The notes beneath the pieces are model-generated. The model searched no databases. It saw only the letters and a program-made list of their open reading frames with translations, and was not told where the DNA came from. DNA of 43,143 bases from Stutzerimonas xanthomarina (GTDB taxonomy: Bacteria > Pseudomonadota > Gammaproteobacteria > Pseudomonadales > Pseudomonadaceae): positions 1-43,143 of the forward strand of contig NZ_RHQM01000025.1 in NCBI RefSeq assembly GCF_003935375.1, read 5' to 3'. Of the stretch, positions 1-7,476 are shown piece by piece. A program made the translations under genes and the position numbers. The stretch's first letter is position 1. Each line of letters starts with the position of its first letter.

Positions 1-126
1 GCGGGTTACCTGGTCGATTTTGATCGACGGCCCGCTTTCAAAAGCAGCGAGGGCTGAAGTCGACCGGAAATACAGGGTTACTTCAGACCTTCCGAAGCGG
101 GCTTTCCTCTCGTTACTTGGCGAGCA

Positions 127-1572
127 TTAACGGGCAACTTTGGCTTCGTTGCTCTGTTCGGCGCGGCCGTAAACGTCATCAAAGCGCTCGATGTCGTCTT
201 CACCCAGATAGCTGCCGGACTGGACTTCGATGATCTCCAGCGGAATTTTCCCGGGGTTGGCCAGGCGATGCACTGAAGTGATCGGGATATAAGTCGACTG
301 ATTCTCGGTGAGCAGGAAAGTCTGGTCGTTGCAGGTGACCTGAGCGGTACCGGAAACAACGATCCAATGCTCGGCACGATGGTGGTGCATCTGCAGGGAG
401 AGGCTGGCCCCTGGGTTCACGCAGATACGCTTGACCTGGAAGCGGCCACCCATGTCCACCGAGTCATACCAGCCCCAAGGGCGGTACACGGCGCAGTGGT
501 TCTTGGTTTCGCTGCGGTCCTGAGCGTCGAGCTTGCTGACCAGCTTCTTGACGTCCTGCACCTTGTCCTTGTGGGCAACCATCATGGCGTCCTTGGTCTC
601 CACCACCACGATGTTTTCCAGGCCGAGCACGGTGACCAGTTTGCCGTTGCCGTGTACCAGGCAGTTGCGCGAGTCCTCGGCGATCACGTCGCCCTTGAGG
701 ACGTTACCGTTCTCGTCCTTCTCGTGCACATCCCAGATCGAAGACCAGGAGCCGACATCGCTCCAGCCAGCCGACATGGGCACTACGCAAGCCAGTTGAG
801 TCTTTTCCATCACTGCATAGTCGATGGAGTTGTCCGGGCAGCAGGCGAAGGTGGCGGGGTCGATCAGCACTTCTTCGCCGTTCTTCACGCTGCGCTCCAG
901 GGCGAGCGAGCAGGTATCGTAGATGTCCGGATCGTGCTTCTTCAGTTCTTCCAGGAAGACGCTGGCGCGGAACAGGAACATGCCGCTGTTCCAGAAATAG
1001 TCACCTGACTCCAGATAGCTCTGGGCGCGCGCCTCATCCGGCTTCTCGACGAACTGCGCCACGCGCTTGATGCCATCGGGCAAGCCATGATTGGCGTCCT
1101 GGCTGGCCTTGATATAACCGAAACCGGTTTCAGGACGGGTCGGCGGAACACCAAAAAGAACCATCTCGCCGTTTTCCGCGGCATTGGTCGCCAGTGCCAG
1201 GGAGCGCTGGAAGGCCTTCTGGTCTTCGATGACGTGGTCGGCCGGCAGGACCAGCAGCAGCTCGTCGCGTCCCTCTTCAACCAGCTTCATCGCCGCGATC
1301 CCAATGGCCGGTGCGGTGTTACGACCGAAAGGCTCGAGCAGAAGGCCTTGAACGCCGAGTTTGCGCGCGGCCAGCTGCTCCTTGACGATGAAACGGTGGT
1401 CCTTGTTGCAGACCAGCAGCGGTTGCTGCATGCCATCGAACGCCAGGCGTTCGACGGTTTGCTGGAACAACGTCTGCTCGCCGGTCAGGGCAAGAAACTG
1501 CTTGGGGAACGACTTGCGGGAAAGGGGCCACAGTCGGGAGCCGCTACCGCCTGAAAGAATAACCGGGATCAT
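127..1572 (-). CDS. algA: Mannose-1-phosphate guanylyltransferase / mannose-6-phosphate isomerase (type II, AlgA/PslB family)
   Basis: Bifunctional cytosolic enzyme that isomerises fructose-6-P to mannose-6-P and makes GDP-mannose from mannose-1-P and GTP, feeding alginate, Psl or LPS synthesis. The 481-residue protein starts MIPVILSGG; this start is preceded by AGGAG at normal spacing, while an upstream in-frame ATG at 1710 would add 46 residues with no family resemblance. The nucleotidyltransferase signature GGSGSRLWPLSR lies at about residues 8-19 and FVEKP at 174-178. The C-terminal cupin has the metal-binding QMHHHRAEHW at 394-403. Length is that of full bifunctional enzymes. It resembles AlgA and PslB more than WbpW from memory, but no algF or psl gene adjoins it, so which polysaccharide it serves is unknown. 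The symbol denotes family, not proven orthology. Confidence 0.93.
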   Translation of the reverse strand: MIPVILSGGSGSRLWPLSRKSFPKQFLALTGEQTLFQQTVERLAFDGMQQPLLVCNKDHRFIVKEQLAARKLGVQGLLLEPFGRNTAPAIGIAAMKLVEEGRDELLLVLPADHVIEDQKAFQRSLALATNAAENGEMVLFGVPPTRPETGFGYIKASQDANHGLPDGIKRVAQFVEKPDEARAQSYLESGDYFWNSGMFLFRASVFLEELKKHDPDIYDTCSLALERSVKNGEEVLIDPATFACCPDNSIDYAVMEKTQLACVVPMSAGWSDVGSWSSIWDVHEKDENGNVLKGDVIAEDSRNCLVHGNGKLVTVLGLENIVVVETKDAMMVAHKDKVQDVKKLVSKLDAQDRSETKNHCAVYRPWGWYDSVDMGGRFQVKRICVNPGASLSLQMHHHRAEHWIVVSGTAQVTCNDQTFLLTENQSTYIPITSVHRLANPGKIPLEIIEVQSGSYLGEDDIERFDDVYGRAEQSNEAKVAR

Positions 1573-2359
1573 ATTGCTTCTCCTGAATCGTTTCGAAGGT
1601 CGTTCTACTTGTCCGGTGACGCCGGCCTCTTGGCCGCGCCTGGGTTGTTGCTGTTCTTTGTCGGGGGAATCGCCAGTTGGCTGGACGAAATCCGCTCTGT
1701 CCCGAGGCATGCCTCGAGATTGAAATCTGCTGTCTGGTTAATCGCCTGGATATCGCACCATGGCCGTTAGGCCGCATGTGTCTCGGGCGAGATGTCGATC
1801 ATGGTCATCTGCACCGGGCGCTCGTGGTCGGCGTTTGGCGCACTACTGAGGAGCGCCATCGTCGCGCGCGGTGCGTGGCACCTGCCGGTCGAACGGGAGT
1901 GATGCGCTTGCATGGCCGTAACCCTCTGTTCGTGCCTTGCTCGGCGTTTGCCGTGTCAGATGCCGCGTAGGCTCTGCTCGACGCCGCGGCTGTCGGCTGG
2001 ATAATCAGCCGTATCGCCGTCTGAAGTTGCGCTACCGCCAAGATCGACTGACGATCTCGAACGGAGCGATCTGCGAAATCGATGACCCAATGCACGTTCA
2101 TGTGCGACTTCCCTTTCCACCTGGAATTGTCGGTACGCGCTTATGATTGCGAGCCACGCTGGATAGTTCCCGCCTCGGCAACCGTTGATCGGCCAGTTTT
2201 TGCGAACGGATTCAAGGTGCGCTCACCGGCCCGGAGGAATGCGGAGGGTTGATCGGGCGATGTTGGTAGAGGTTGTGGGACGTGCTGGGCGGACCCGCTA
2301 ATGGGGTCGGTGAGGGCGGCGGCAGCGCCCTTGCGGGGCCCTCCGCCGGCATTGAGTTG
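1573..2359. other. Gene-free 787-bp region upstream of the algA-type gene
   Basis: No recognisable protein is encoded here on either strand; the open frames of 60-100 codons have Arg/Ala-rich compositions typical of chance frames in GC-rich DNA. It would hold the promoter and leader of the algA-type gene (transcribed leftward) and the 3' end of yaaA. It contains a 14-bp perfect palindrome at 1703-1716 and a 6-bp-arm inverted repeat AGATCG/CGATCT at 2041-2057. I could not identify a convincing promoter. Confidence 0.6.
1703..1716. repeat. 14-bp perfect palindrome in the algA-type gene leader
   Basis: CGAGGCATGCCTCG reads identically on both strands, about 130 bp upstream of the chosen start of the algA-type gene. 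It could be an operator or a small leader hairpin. Function is unknown and chance occurrence in GC-rich DNA is possible. Confidence 0.4.
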
Positions 2360-3139
2360 TTACTGGTCGGCGGCGTCGCGCAGGAATACCAAGCGGTCGC
2401 TGGTCGAATCATCCCGACTGTAGCGGTAGCCCTGGTAGTCGAATTCCGGCAGCTGATCAGGGTTGCCGATACGCTCCTTGATCAACCAGCGTGCCATGAG
2501 GCCCCGAGCCTTCTTGGCGTAGAACGAGATGATCTTGTACTGGTCGTTCTTCATGTCCTTGAAGTCGACGTTGATGACCCGTGCGTTCAACGCCTTGGGT
2601 TTGACCGCGCTGAAGTACTCGTTGGAGGCCAGATTCAGCAGGACATCGTCACCCTGCTCGACAAGCGCCTCGTTCAGCCAGCCAGTGATGCGCTCGCCCC
2701 AGAATGCGTACAGATCCTTGCCTCGCGGATTGGCCAGTTTGGTGCCCATTTCCAGCCGATACGGCTGCATCAGGTCCAGCGGGCGCAACAGGCCGTAGAG
2801 CCCCGACAGCATGCGCAGATGCTCCTGTGCGAACAGCAGGTCGCTCTCGGTGAAATCCTCGACGCTCAGTCCGGTGTAGACATCGCCCTTGAAGGCGAGC
2901 AGGGCCTGCTTGGCATTCTCCGGTGTGAAGTCAGCCGTCCAACTGCCGTAGCGCGCGACGTTCAGGGCGGCCAGCTTGTCGGAAAGGTGCATGAGTTCGC
3001 TGATCTGCGCTGGCGAGTAATCGCGCAACAGGTCGATCAGCAGTTGCGAGTGCTCTAGGTACTGAGGCTGAGTGAAGCGTTCGGTTATCGGGGGTGTTTC
3101 GTAGTCGAGCGTCTTGGCGGGGGAAATCACCATCAGCAT
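2360..3139 (-). CDS. yaaA: Peroxide stress protein YaaA (UPF0246/DUF328)
   Basis: A 259-residue cytosolic protein beginning MLMVISPAKTLDYETPP, the family's conserved N-terminus. Family members lower free iron and DNA damage during peroxide stress in E. coli. Further family-type blocks are LSGLYGLLRPLDLMQPYRLEMG and, near the C-terminus, FYAKKARGLMARW. The start at 3139 has AGGAGA seven bases upstream; 40 extra in-frame residues further upstream look non-coding. A TACAAT -10-like hexamer on the minus strand at 3166-3171 is a candidate promoter element with a weak -35. It is divergent from the metal-efflux gene. Confidence 0.94.
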   Translation of the reverse strand: MLMVISPAKTLDYETPPITERFTQPQYLEHSQLLIDLLRDYSPAQISELMHLSDKLAALNVARYGSWTADFTPENAKQALLAFKGDVYTGLSVEDFTESDLLFAQEHLRMLSGLYGLLRPLDLMQPYRLEMGTKLANPRGKDLYAFWGERITGWLNEALVEQGDDVLLNLASNEYFSAVKPKALNARVINVDFKDMKNDQYKIISFYAKKARGLMARWLIKERIGNPDQLPEFDYQGYRYSRDDSTSDRLVFLRDAADQ

Positions 3140-3272
3140 GTACGGGTCTCCTGTCTGATGGCGCGATTGTAGGGGTACGAGCGGAGCGGCTCCAGCTATA
3201 GCGGCCATAGGCAACGGTTGACCTTCCCCGCGTGGCAAGGCACAAGTGGAAGGCGTCAATCAAGGAGTTCGT

Positions 3273-4253
3273 ATGTCTGGCTGCAATCATGCGCAATGGC
3301 AACCACCTCACGACTACCGTCCGCTGGAGCGCAGCTCCGAGCGTCAGACCTGGGCGGTGGTCATTCTGACCGGCTTGACCATGTTGGTGGAGATCATCGC
3401 CGGTTACTGGTTCAACTCCATGGCGTTGCTGGCGGACGGCTGGCATATGGCCTCGCACATGGTAGCTATCGGCCTGGCGGCGTTGGCGTATCTGCTGGCT
3501 CGGCGCTACGCGGCGGACCAGCGTTTCGCGTTCGGAACCTGGAAGATCGAGGTGCTGGCCGGTTTCACCAGCGCCTTGCTGCTGGTCGTCGTGGCGCTGT
3601 TCATGATCGGCGAATCGCTGTCGCGGCTCTGGTCGCCGGTCGCGATTGGTTTCGATGCAGCTCTGATGGTCGCCGTGATCGGCTTGCTGGTGAATCTGCT
3701 GTCCGCCTGGTTGCTGCGGGATCAGCATGACCACGGTCACGGTCACGGTCACGGTCACGGTCACGACGAGCATTCGCATGAGCATGAACACGCTTCGGGT
3801 GGCAAGGACCTGAATCGGCACGCCGCCTTCATCCATGTGCTGACCGATGCGCTGACGTCGGTGGCTGCGATCATCGCGCTGCTGGGCGGCAAGTTCTTCG
3901 GCTGGAGCTGGCTGGACCCGGTGATGGGTATCGTCGGCGCGCTGGTGATCCTTGTATGGGCGCGCGGCCTGTTGCGCGATACCGCCAAGGCGCTGCTCGA
4001 TCGGGAGATGGATGATCCGCTGGTGCACAGGGTTCGGGAAGCGCTGCAGGAGGTGCCGGATACTGAGGTCGCCGATCTGCATCTGTGGCGGGTAGGGCGG
4101 TCGCAATACAGCTGCATCCTGAGCCTGGTGACGCATCAGGCGCACACCGCCGACCACTACAAGGCTGCGTTGCAGGGCTTCCCACAGCTGGTGCACATCA
4201 GCGTGGAAGTGAATCGCTGCGACGAAAGCGCGCACCTTGATCATCGACAATAG
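3273..4253 (+). CDS. dmeF: Cation diffusion facilitator, DmeF-like Co/Ni/Zn efflux transporter
   Basis: Inner-membrane proton-coupled exporter of divalent metals, 326 residues. The start MSGCNHAQW has AAGGAG five bases upstream; an upstream in-frame GTG is not needed. About six transmembrane helices are visible. The transport-site residues are in the HxxxD-like pattern LLADGWHMASH in helix II and FIHVLTDALTS in helix V. Between helices IV and V is a long cytoplasmic loop of alternating His and Gly followed by HSHEHEHA, a likely metal-binding region. N-terminal Cys and His residues are typical of DmeF. Metal specificity is inferred from resemblance. No DmeR/RcnR-type repressor gene is adjacent. 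Confidence 0.88.
   Translation: MSGCNHAQWQPPHDYRPLERSSERQTWAVVILTGLTMLVEIIAGYWFNSMALLADGWHMASHMVAIGLAALAYLLARRYAADQRFAFGTWKIEVLAGFTSALLLVVVALFMIGESLSRLWSPVAIGFDAALMVAVIGLLVNLLSAWLLRDQHDHGHGHGHGHGHDEHSHEHEHASGGKDLNRHAAFIHVLTDALTSVAAIIALLGGKFFGWSWLDPVMGIVGALVILVWARGLLRDTAKALLDREMDDPLVHRVREALQEVPDTEVADLHLWRVGRSQYSCILSLVTHQAHTADHYKAALQGFPQLVHISVEVNRCDESAHLDHRQ
3732..3765 (+). repeat. Hexanucleotide tandem repeat encoding the His-Gly loop
   Basis: Five exact copies of CACGGT (3732-3761) plus a partial sixth copy lie inside the dmeF-like gene and encode (His-Gly)n. Because the unit is 6 bp, gain or loss of copies stays in frame and would change loop length by two residues. Confidence 0.85.
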
Positions 4254-4326
4254 CGCGGCTGAAATACGCGCGCCAAGGCCGTTTGGTCGATTCGTGAAAA
4301 AAAGTCGAGTTCAACGGAAAAGTCTT

Positions 4327-4354
4327 TTGTCTGTCATAACTTTTACGGTATTAC
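4327..4354 (+). promoter_or_regulatory. Candidate sigma-70 promoter for the PIN-PhoH gene
   Basis: TTGTCT (4327-4332) and TATTAC (4349-4354) are separated by 16 bp in a locally AT-rich patch upstream of the phoH-like gene. The leader would be about 150 nt. Only sequence resemblance supports this. Confidence 0.4.
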
Positions 4355-4512
4355 CGAATTCAGACCGCCGAACCCTGCGACACAGGTGGCGGCTCCTGGG
4401 CAGCCCCGAATCCACCGGCTACCCTCGTCCGCTCACCTGAATCGCATGGCGGTTACTGTGCAGCGAAGCGCTTTTGGCTCTTCGTTTCTGGCCCCAGAAG
4501 AAGGTGATCGGT

Positions 4513-5901
4513 ATGGATGACTACGGCAGACCTCGCGCGACCCAGCCCACGCTCTACGTCCTCGACACGAATGTACTGATCCACGATCCCAACGCTTTGC
4601 TGAACTTCCAGGAACATCAGGTCGCCATTCCGATGACCGTGCTGGAGGAACTCGACCAACTCAAGGCCGGCAAGCACAGCGTCGCAGCCGAGTGTCGTCA
4701 GGCAATCCGCTTGATCGACAAGCTGCTCGGTGACGCCACGCCGGAAGAGGTCGAGCTCGGCGTGCCGATCCAGCGCGGCAAGAGCGGGCCTTCCGGCAGT
4801 CTTTCGATCCTCATGAGCAAGCGTGGCGAGTCCAACGCGTTGCCGGAGGATCTGAACGACAACAAGATCATCAATCAGGTGGTCGAGCTGAGCCGGCAGC
4901 GTCCCGGCTTGCCTGTGGTGCTGGTGACCAAGGACATCAACATGCGCCTGAAGGCGCGTGCCTGTGGCGTAGCGGCGGAGGATTACCATACCGATCAGCT
5001 GGTCGATGACGTCGGCCAGCTTTCCCCCGGCTATCACAGCGTCAGCGGCTCGTTCTGGGATCGCGTGAGCAAGGTCGAGACCCATCAGGGGCATGGGCGC
5101 ACCTGGCACCGCGTGCAGCTGACCGACAACCTTCCCGCGGTACACATCAACGAGTTCATCATCGACGAACAGGGCTTTGTCGGCTGGGTCAAGGGCATCA
5201 AGGCCGATGAGCTGCTGCTCCTCGACCTGCATCAGGAGCCGCTGCTGCATCAGGAGGCCTGGGGCCTGCGCCCGCGGGACATCCATCAGGCATTGGCGCT
5301 GTTCGCCTTGCTCGACCCGGATATCCATCTGGTCAACCTGTCCGGCGCCGCCGGTTCGGGCAAGACCATTCTCGCGCTGGCTGCGGCCATCGAGCAGACC
5401 GTGGTCAGCAAGCGCTACCGGCGCATCATTGCCACCCGCAGCGTGCAGGGGCTGGACGAGGACATCGGCTTTCTGCCCGGCACCGAGGCCGAGAAGATGG
5501 AGCCGTGGCTGGGTGCAATCACCGATAACCTCGAAGCGCTGCACATGGAGGACGAGAACACCCACGGCAGCATCGACTACATCCTGCAAAAGGTGCCGCT
5601 GCAGTTCAAATCGCTGAACTACATCCGCGGTCGCAGCTTCCAGCAGAGCCTGATCCTGATCGACGAGTGCCAGAACCTCACGCCGCACCAGATGAAGACC
5701 ATCATCACCCGCGCGGGCAACGGCTCGAAGGTGGTCTGTCTGGGCAATCTGGCGCAGATCGACACGCCGTATCTGTCGGCTACCAGTTCGGGGCTTACCT
5801 ACCTGACCGAGCGCTTCAAGGATTTCTCCCACGGCGTGCACATCACCTTGCAGGGTGTACCGCGTTCGGTGCTGGCCGAATACGCCGAAGCGCACATGTA
5901 G
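4513..5901 (+). CDS. PhoH-like ATPase with N-terminal PIN domain (PhoH2-type)
   Basis: A 462-residue cytosolic fusion of a PIN ribonuclease-fold domain (about residues 10-150) and a PhoH P-loop ATPase (about 245-455). The PIN acidic residues are visible in LYVLDTNVLIHD and VLEELDQLK. The Walker A lysine of GAAGSGKT is K284, and LILIDECQN is the Walker B. Related PhoH2 proteins couple RNA unwinding to RNA cleavage, so a role in RNA turnover is likely but not shown. The ATG at 4513 (MDDYGRP) has AAGGTG upstream; an in-frame TTG 13 codons earlier is less likely. It precedes the moa genes but is separated by 99 bp. Confidence 0.93.
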   Translation: MDDYGRPRATQPTLYVLDTNVLIHDPNALLNFQEHQVAIPMTVLEELDQLKAGKHSVAAECRQAIRLIDKLLGDATPEEVELGVPIQRGKSGPSGSLSILMSKRGESNALPEDLNDNKIINQVVELSRQRPGLPVVLVTKDINMRLKARACGVAAEDYHTDQLVDDVGQLSPGYHSVSGSFWDRVSKVETHQGHGRTWHRVQLTDNLPAVHINEFIIDEQGFVGWVKGIKADELLLLDLHQEPLLHQEAWGLRPRDIHQALALFALLDPDIHLVNLSGAAGSGKTILALAAAIEQTVVSKRYRRIIATRSVQGLDEDIGFLPGTEAEKMEPWLGAITDNLEALHMEDENTHGSIDYILQKVPLQFKSLNYIRGRSFQQSLILIDECQNLTPHQMKTIITRAGNGSKVVCLGNLAQIDTPYLSATSSGLTYLTERFKDFSHGVHITLQGVPRSVLAEYAEAHM

Positions 5902-6000
5902 CGGAGGCGCGTGCGGCGATGCCCGGTAGTACCTCTTACGGGGGCGGGTTCATCGCCGGCGGCTGCGGTAGACTCGTGATTTTCCGATCAGGAGCGCCGA

Positions 6001-6471
6001 ATGCTCACCCATCTCGATTCCCAAGGCCGGGCCAGCATGGTCGACGTCACCGACAAGGCAGTGACCGCGCGTGAAGCGGTGGCCGAGGCCCGCGTGCGCA
6101 TGCTTCCGCAGACCCTGCAAATGATCCAGCAGGGTGGTCATCCCAAGGGCGATGTCTTCGCCGTGGCGCGCATCGCCGGCATCCAGGCGGCAAAGAAGAC
6201 CTACGAGCTGATTCCGCTGTGTCATCCGCTGCTGCTCACCAGCATCAAGGTCGAGCTGCAGGCGGATGGTGAAGACTGCGTACTGATTCGCGCTGCCTGC
6301 AAGCTGGCCGGGCAGACAGGTGTCGAGATGGAGGCGTTGACCGCTGCCAGCGTCGCTGCGCTGACCATCTACGACATGTGCAAGGCCGTGGATCGCGGCA
6401 TGGTCATCGAAGGCGTGCGCCTGCTGGAAAAACTCGGCGGCAAGAGCGGTCACTGGCAGGTGCCGGCATGA
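6001..6471 (+). CDS. moaC: Cyclic pyranopterin monophosphate synthase MoaC
   Basis: Second step of molybdenum cofactor synthesis: converts the MoaA product (3',8-cyclo-7,8-dihydro-GTP) to cyclic pyranopterin monophosphate. The protein has 156 residues, the usual MoaC length, with the family blocks MVDVTDKAVTAREA near the N-terminus, KTYELIPLCHPLLLT in the middle and GVEMEALTAASVAALTIYDM toward the end. AGGAG precedes the start. Its TGA overlaps the moaD ATG (ATGA), so moaC, moaD and moaE form a translationally linked operon. moaA is not in the window. Confidence 0.98.
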   Translation: MLTHLDSQGRASMVDVTDKAVTAREAVAEARVRMLPQTLQMIQQGGHPKGDVFAVARIAGIQAAKKTYELIPLCHPLLLTSIKVELQADGEDCVLIRAACKLAGQTGVEMEALTAASVAALTIYDMCKAVDRGMVIEGVRLLEKLGGKSGHWQVPA

Positions 6472-6716
6472 TTACCGTCCAGTTCTTTGCCCGTTATCGC
6501 GAAACCCTGGGCACTGATGGCGAGCGCCTGCAGTGGGATGCTTCGCTCGCCAACGTGGATGACGTGCGCCAGCAGCTGCTTGCGCGGGGCGGTGTTTGGG
6601 AGGTGCTTGCCGAGCAGAACCTGATGTGTGCCCGTAATCAGGCGCTCTGTGGTCTCGATGAGCCGATCACCGATGACGATGAAGTCGCTTTCTTTCCCAC
6701 CGTGACCGGAGGCTGA
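6468..6716 (+). CDS. moaD: Molybdopterin synthase sulfur-carrier subunit MoaD
   Basis: An 82-residue ubiquitin-like protein whose C-terminal Gly-Gly (FFPTVTGG) is thiocarboxylated and donates sulfur inside the MoaD-MoaE molybdopterin synthase. The start MITVQFFARYRETLG overlaps the moaC stop by ATGA. Length and the terminal GG fit the family. The next gene is its partner moaE, two bases downstream. Confidence 0.97.
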   Translation: MITVQFFARYRETLGTDGERLQWDASLANVDDVRQQLLARGGVWEVLAEQNLMCARNQALCGLDEPITDDDEVAFFPTVTGG

Positions 6717-6718
6717 GC

Positions 6719-7177
6719 ATGGCGGTTCGTGTACAGACGGCAGCGTTCGATCCGGGGGCCGAACTCAATGCGCTGCATGCGGCCAACCTGGGGATTGGCG
6801 CGGTCGCCGGGTTCGTCGGTTACGTAAGGGATTTCAATGATGGGCAGGATGTCGCCGGAATGTTCCTCGAACATGCGCCGGGGATGACCGAAAAGGCGCT
6901 GGAGAAAATCAGTATCGAGGCGGAGCAGCGCTGGCCATTATTGCGGCTCGACGTGCTGCATCGCGTCGGGCCCCTGGAGCCAGGTGAGCCGATCGTCTTC
7001 GTCGGCGCGGCGAGCGCCCATCGCGACGCTGCCTTCGATGCCTGTCGCTTCGTGATGGACTACCTGAAGACGCGGGCGCCGTTCTGGAAGAAGGAAACCA
7101 CGCCGTCCGGGCCACGCTGGGTGGAGGGCCGCGCGAGTGATCAGGTCGCGGCTGAGCGTTGGAGCGAGAACGGCTGA
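6719..7177 (+). CDS. moaE: Molybdopterin synthase catalytic subunit MoaE
   Basis: Catalytic subunit that inserts two sulfurs into cyclic pyranopterin monophosphate to make molybdopterin, using MoaD thiocarboxylate. The 152-residue protein shows FVGYVRDFNDG, LEHAPGMTEKAL, HRVGPLEPGEP, VFVGAASAHRDAAF and the lysine-containing PFWKKETTPSGPRWVE active-site region. It begins 2 bp after moaD with GGAGG inside the end of moaD, and closes the moaCDE operon. Confidence 0.98.
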   Translation: MAVRVQTAAFDPGAELNALHAANLGIGAVAGFVGYVRDFNDGQDVAGMFLEHAPGMTEKALEKISIEAEQRWPLLRLDVLHRVGPLEPGEPIVFVGAASAHRDAAFDACRFVMDYLKTRAPFWKKETTPSGPRWVEGRASDQVAAERWSENG

Positions 7178-7181
7178 GCCG

Positions 7182-7346
7182 TCAATAGAAGGTGATGTAC
7201 ATCTTGAAGGCCAGCGTCGAGAACATGGTGAGCACGCCCAGGCCAAGAAGGCCCACGCCCCAGTCCCGGTCCCGGTAGTTGAAACCTACGCAGAGCAGGA
7301 TGAAGCCGGTGACGATTAGCGACAGTAGCCAGTGCATGCTGTCCAT
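7182..7346 (-). CDS. Small two-helix membrane protein of unknown function
   Basis: A 54-residue protein starting MDSMHWLLSLIV, with two hydrophobic stretches (about residues 5-21 and 29-50) separated by the charged turn NYRDRDWG. An AGGAG six bases before the ATG supports this start over an upstream in-frame GTG. It lies four bases from the moaE stop in convergent orientation and downstream of rhlB on the same strand. I do not recognise a family; the clear membrane topology and good ribosome site argue for a real gene, but function is unknown. Confidence 0.72.
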   Translation of the reverse strand: MDSMHWLLSLIVTGFILLCVGFNYRDRDWGVGLLGLGVLTMFSTLAFKMYITFY

Positions 7347-7447
7347 CGATGTCTCCTCGAGTTCCGATCTAGCTACCACTCTAGCCGCTTGACCTCTGTT
7401 GAGGCCTGATTCAGGTCATTGATGGAGGAGGCGAGTGACGGTCGCAG

Positions 7448-7469
7448 GGGCGCGGCGAATGCCGCGCCC
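7448..7469 (-). terminator. GC-rich hairpin just after rhlB
   Basis: A perfect 9-bp stem GGGCGCGGC/GCCGCGCCC with a 4-base loop begins 8 bp beyond the rhlB stop codon. It lacks a U-tract, so it may be a weak terminator or an mRNA 3'-end stabiliser rather than a classic intrinsic terminator. Confidence 0.5.
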
Positions 7470-7476
7470 AATAGGC

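Noticed and set aside
1..126. Possible gene or terminator at the left edge
   Set aside because: No sustained frame and no clean stem with a T-run; the purine/pyrimidine mix around 20-110 gives only poor pairings.
1805..2101. 98-codon minus-strand frame (MNVHWVIDF...) with a purine-rich upstream stretch
   Set aside because: The start looks tolerable, but the product becomes Arg/Ala/Thr-rich with no recognisable domain; insufficient evidence for a gene.
2931..4250. 439-codon minus-strand open frame across the dmeF-like gene
   Set aside because: It is antisense to a clear transporter; its Val-Thr run is only the complement of the His-Gly repeat, and no family resemblance is visible.
5902..6000. 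Possible Moco riboswitch before moaC
   Set aside because: Only about 99 bp and no recognisable conserved multi-stem Moco motif.
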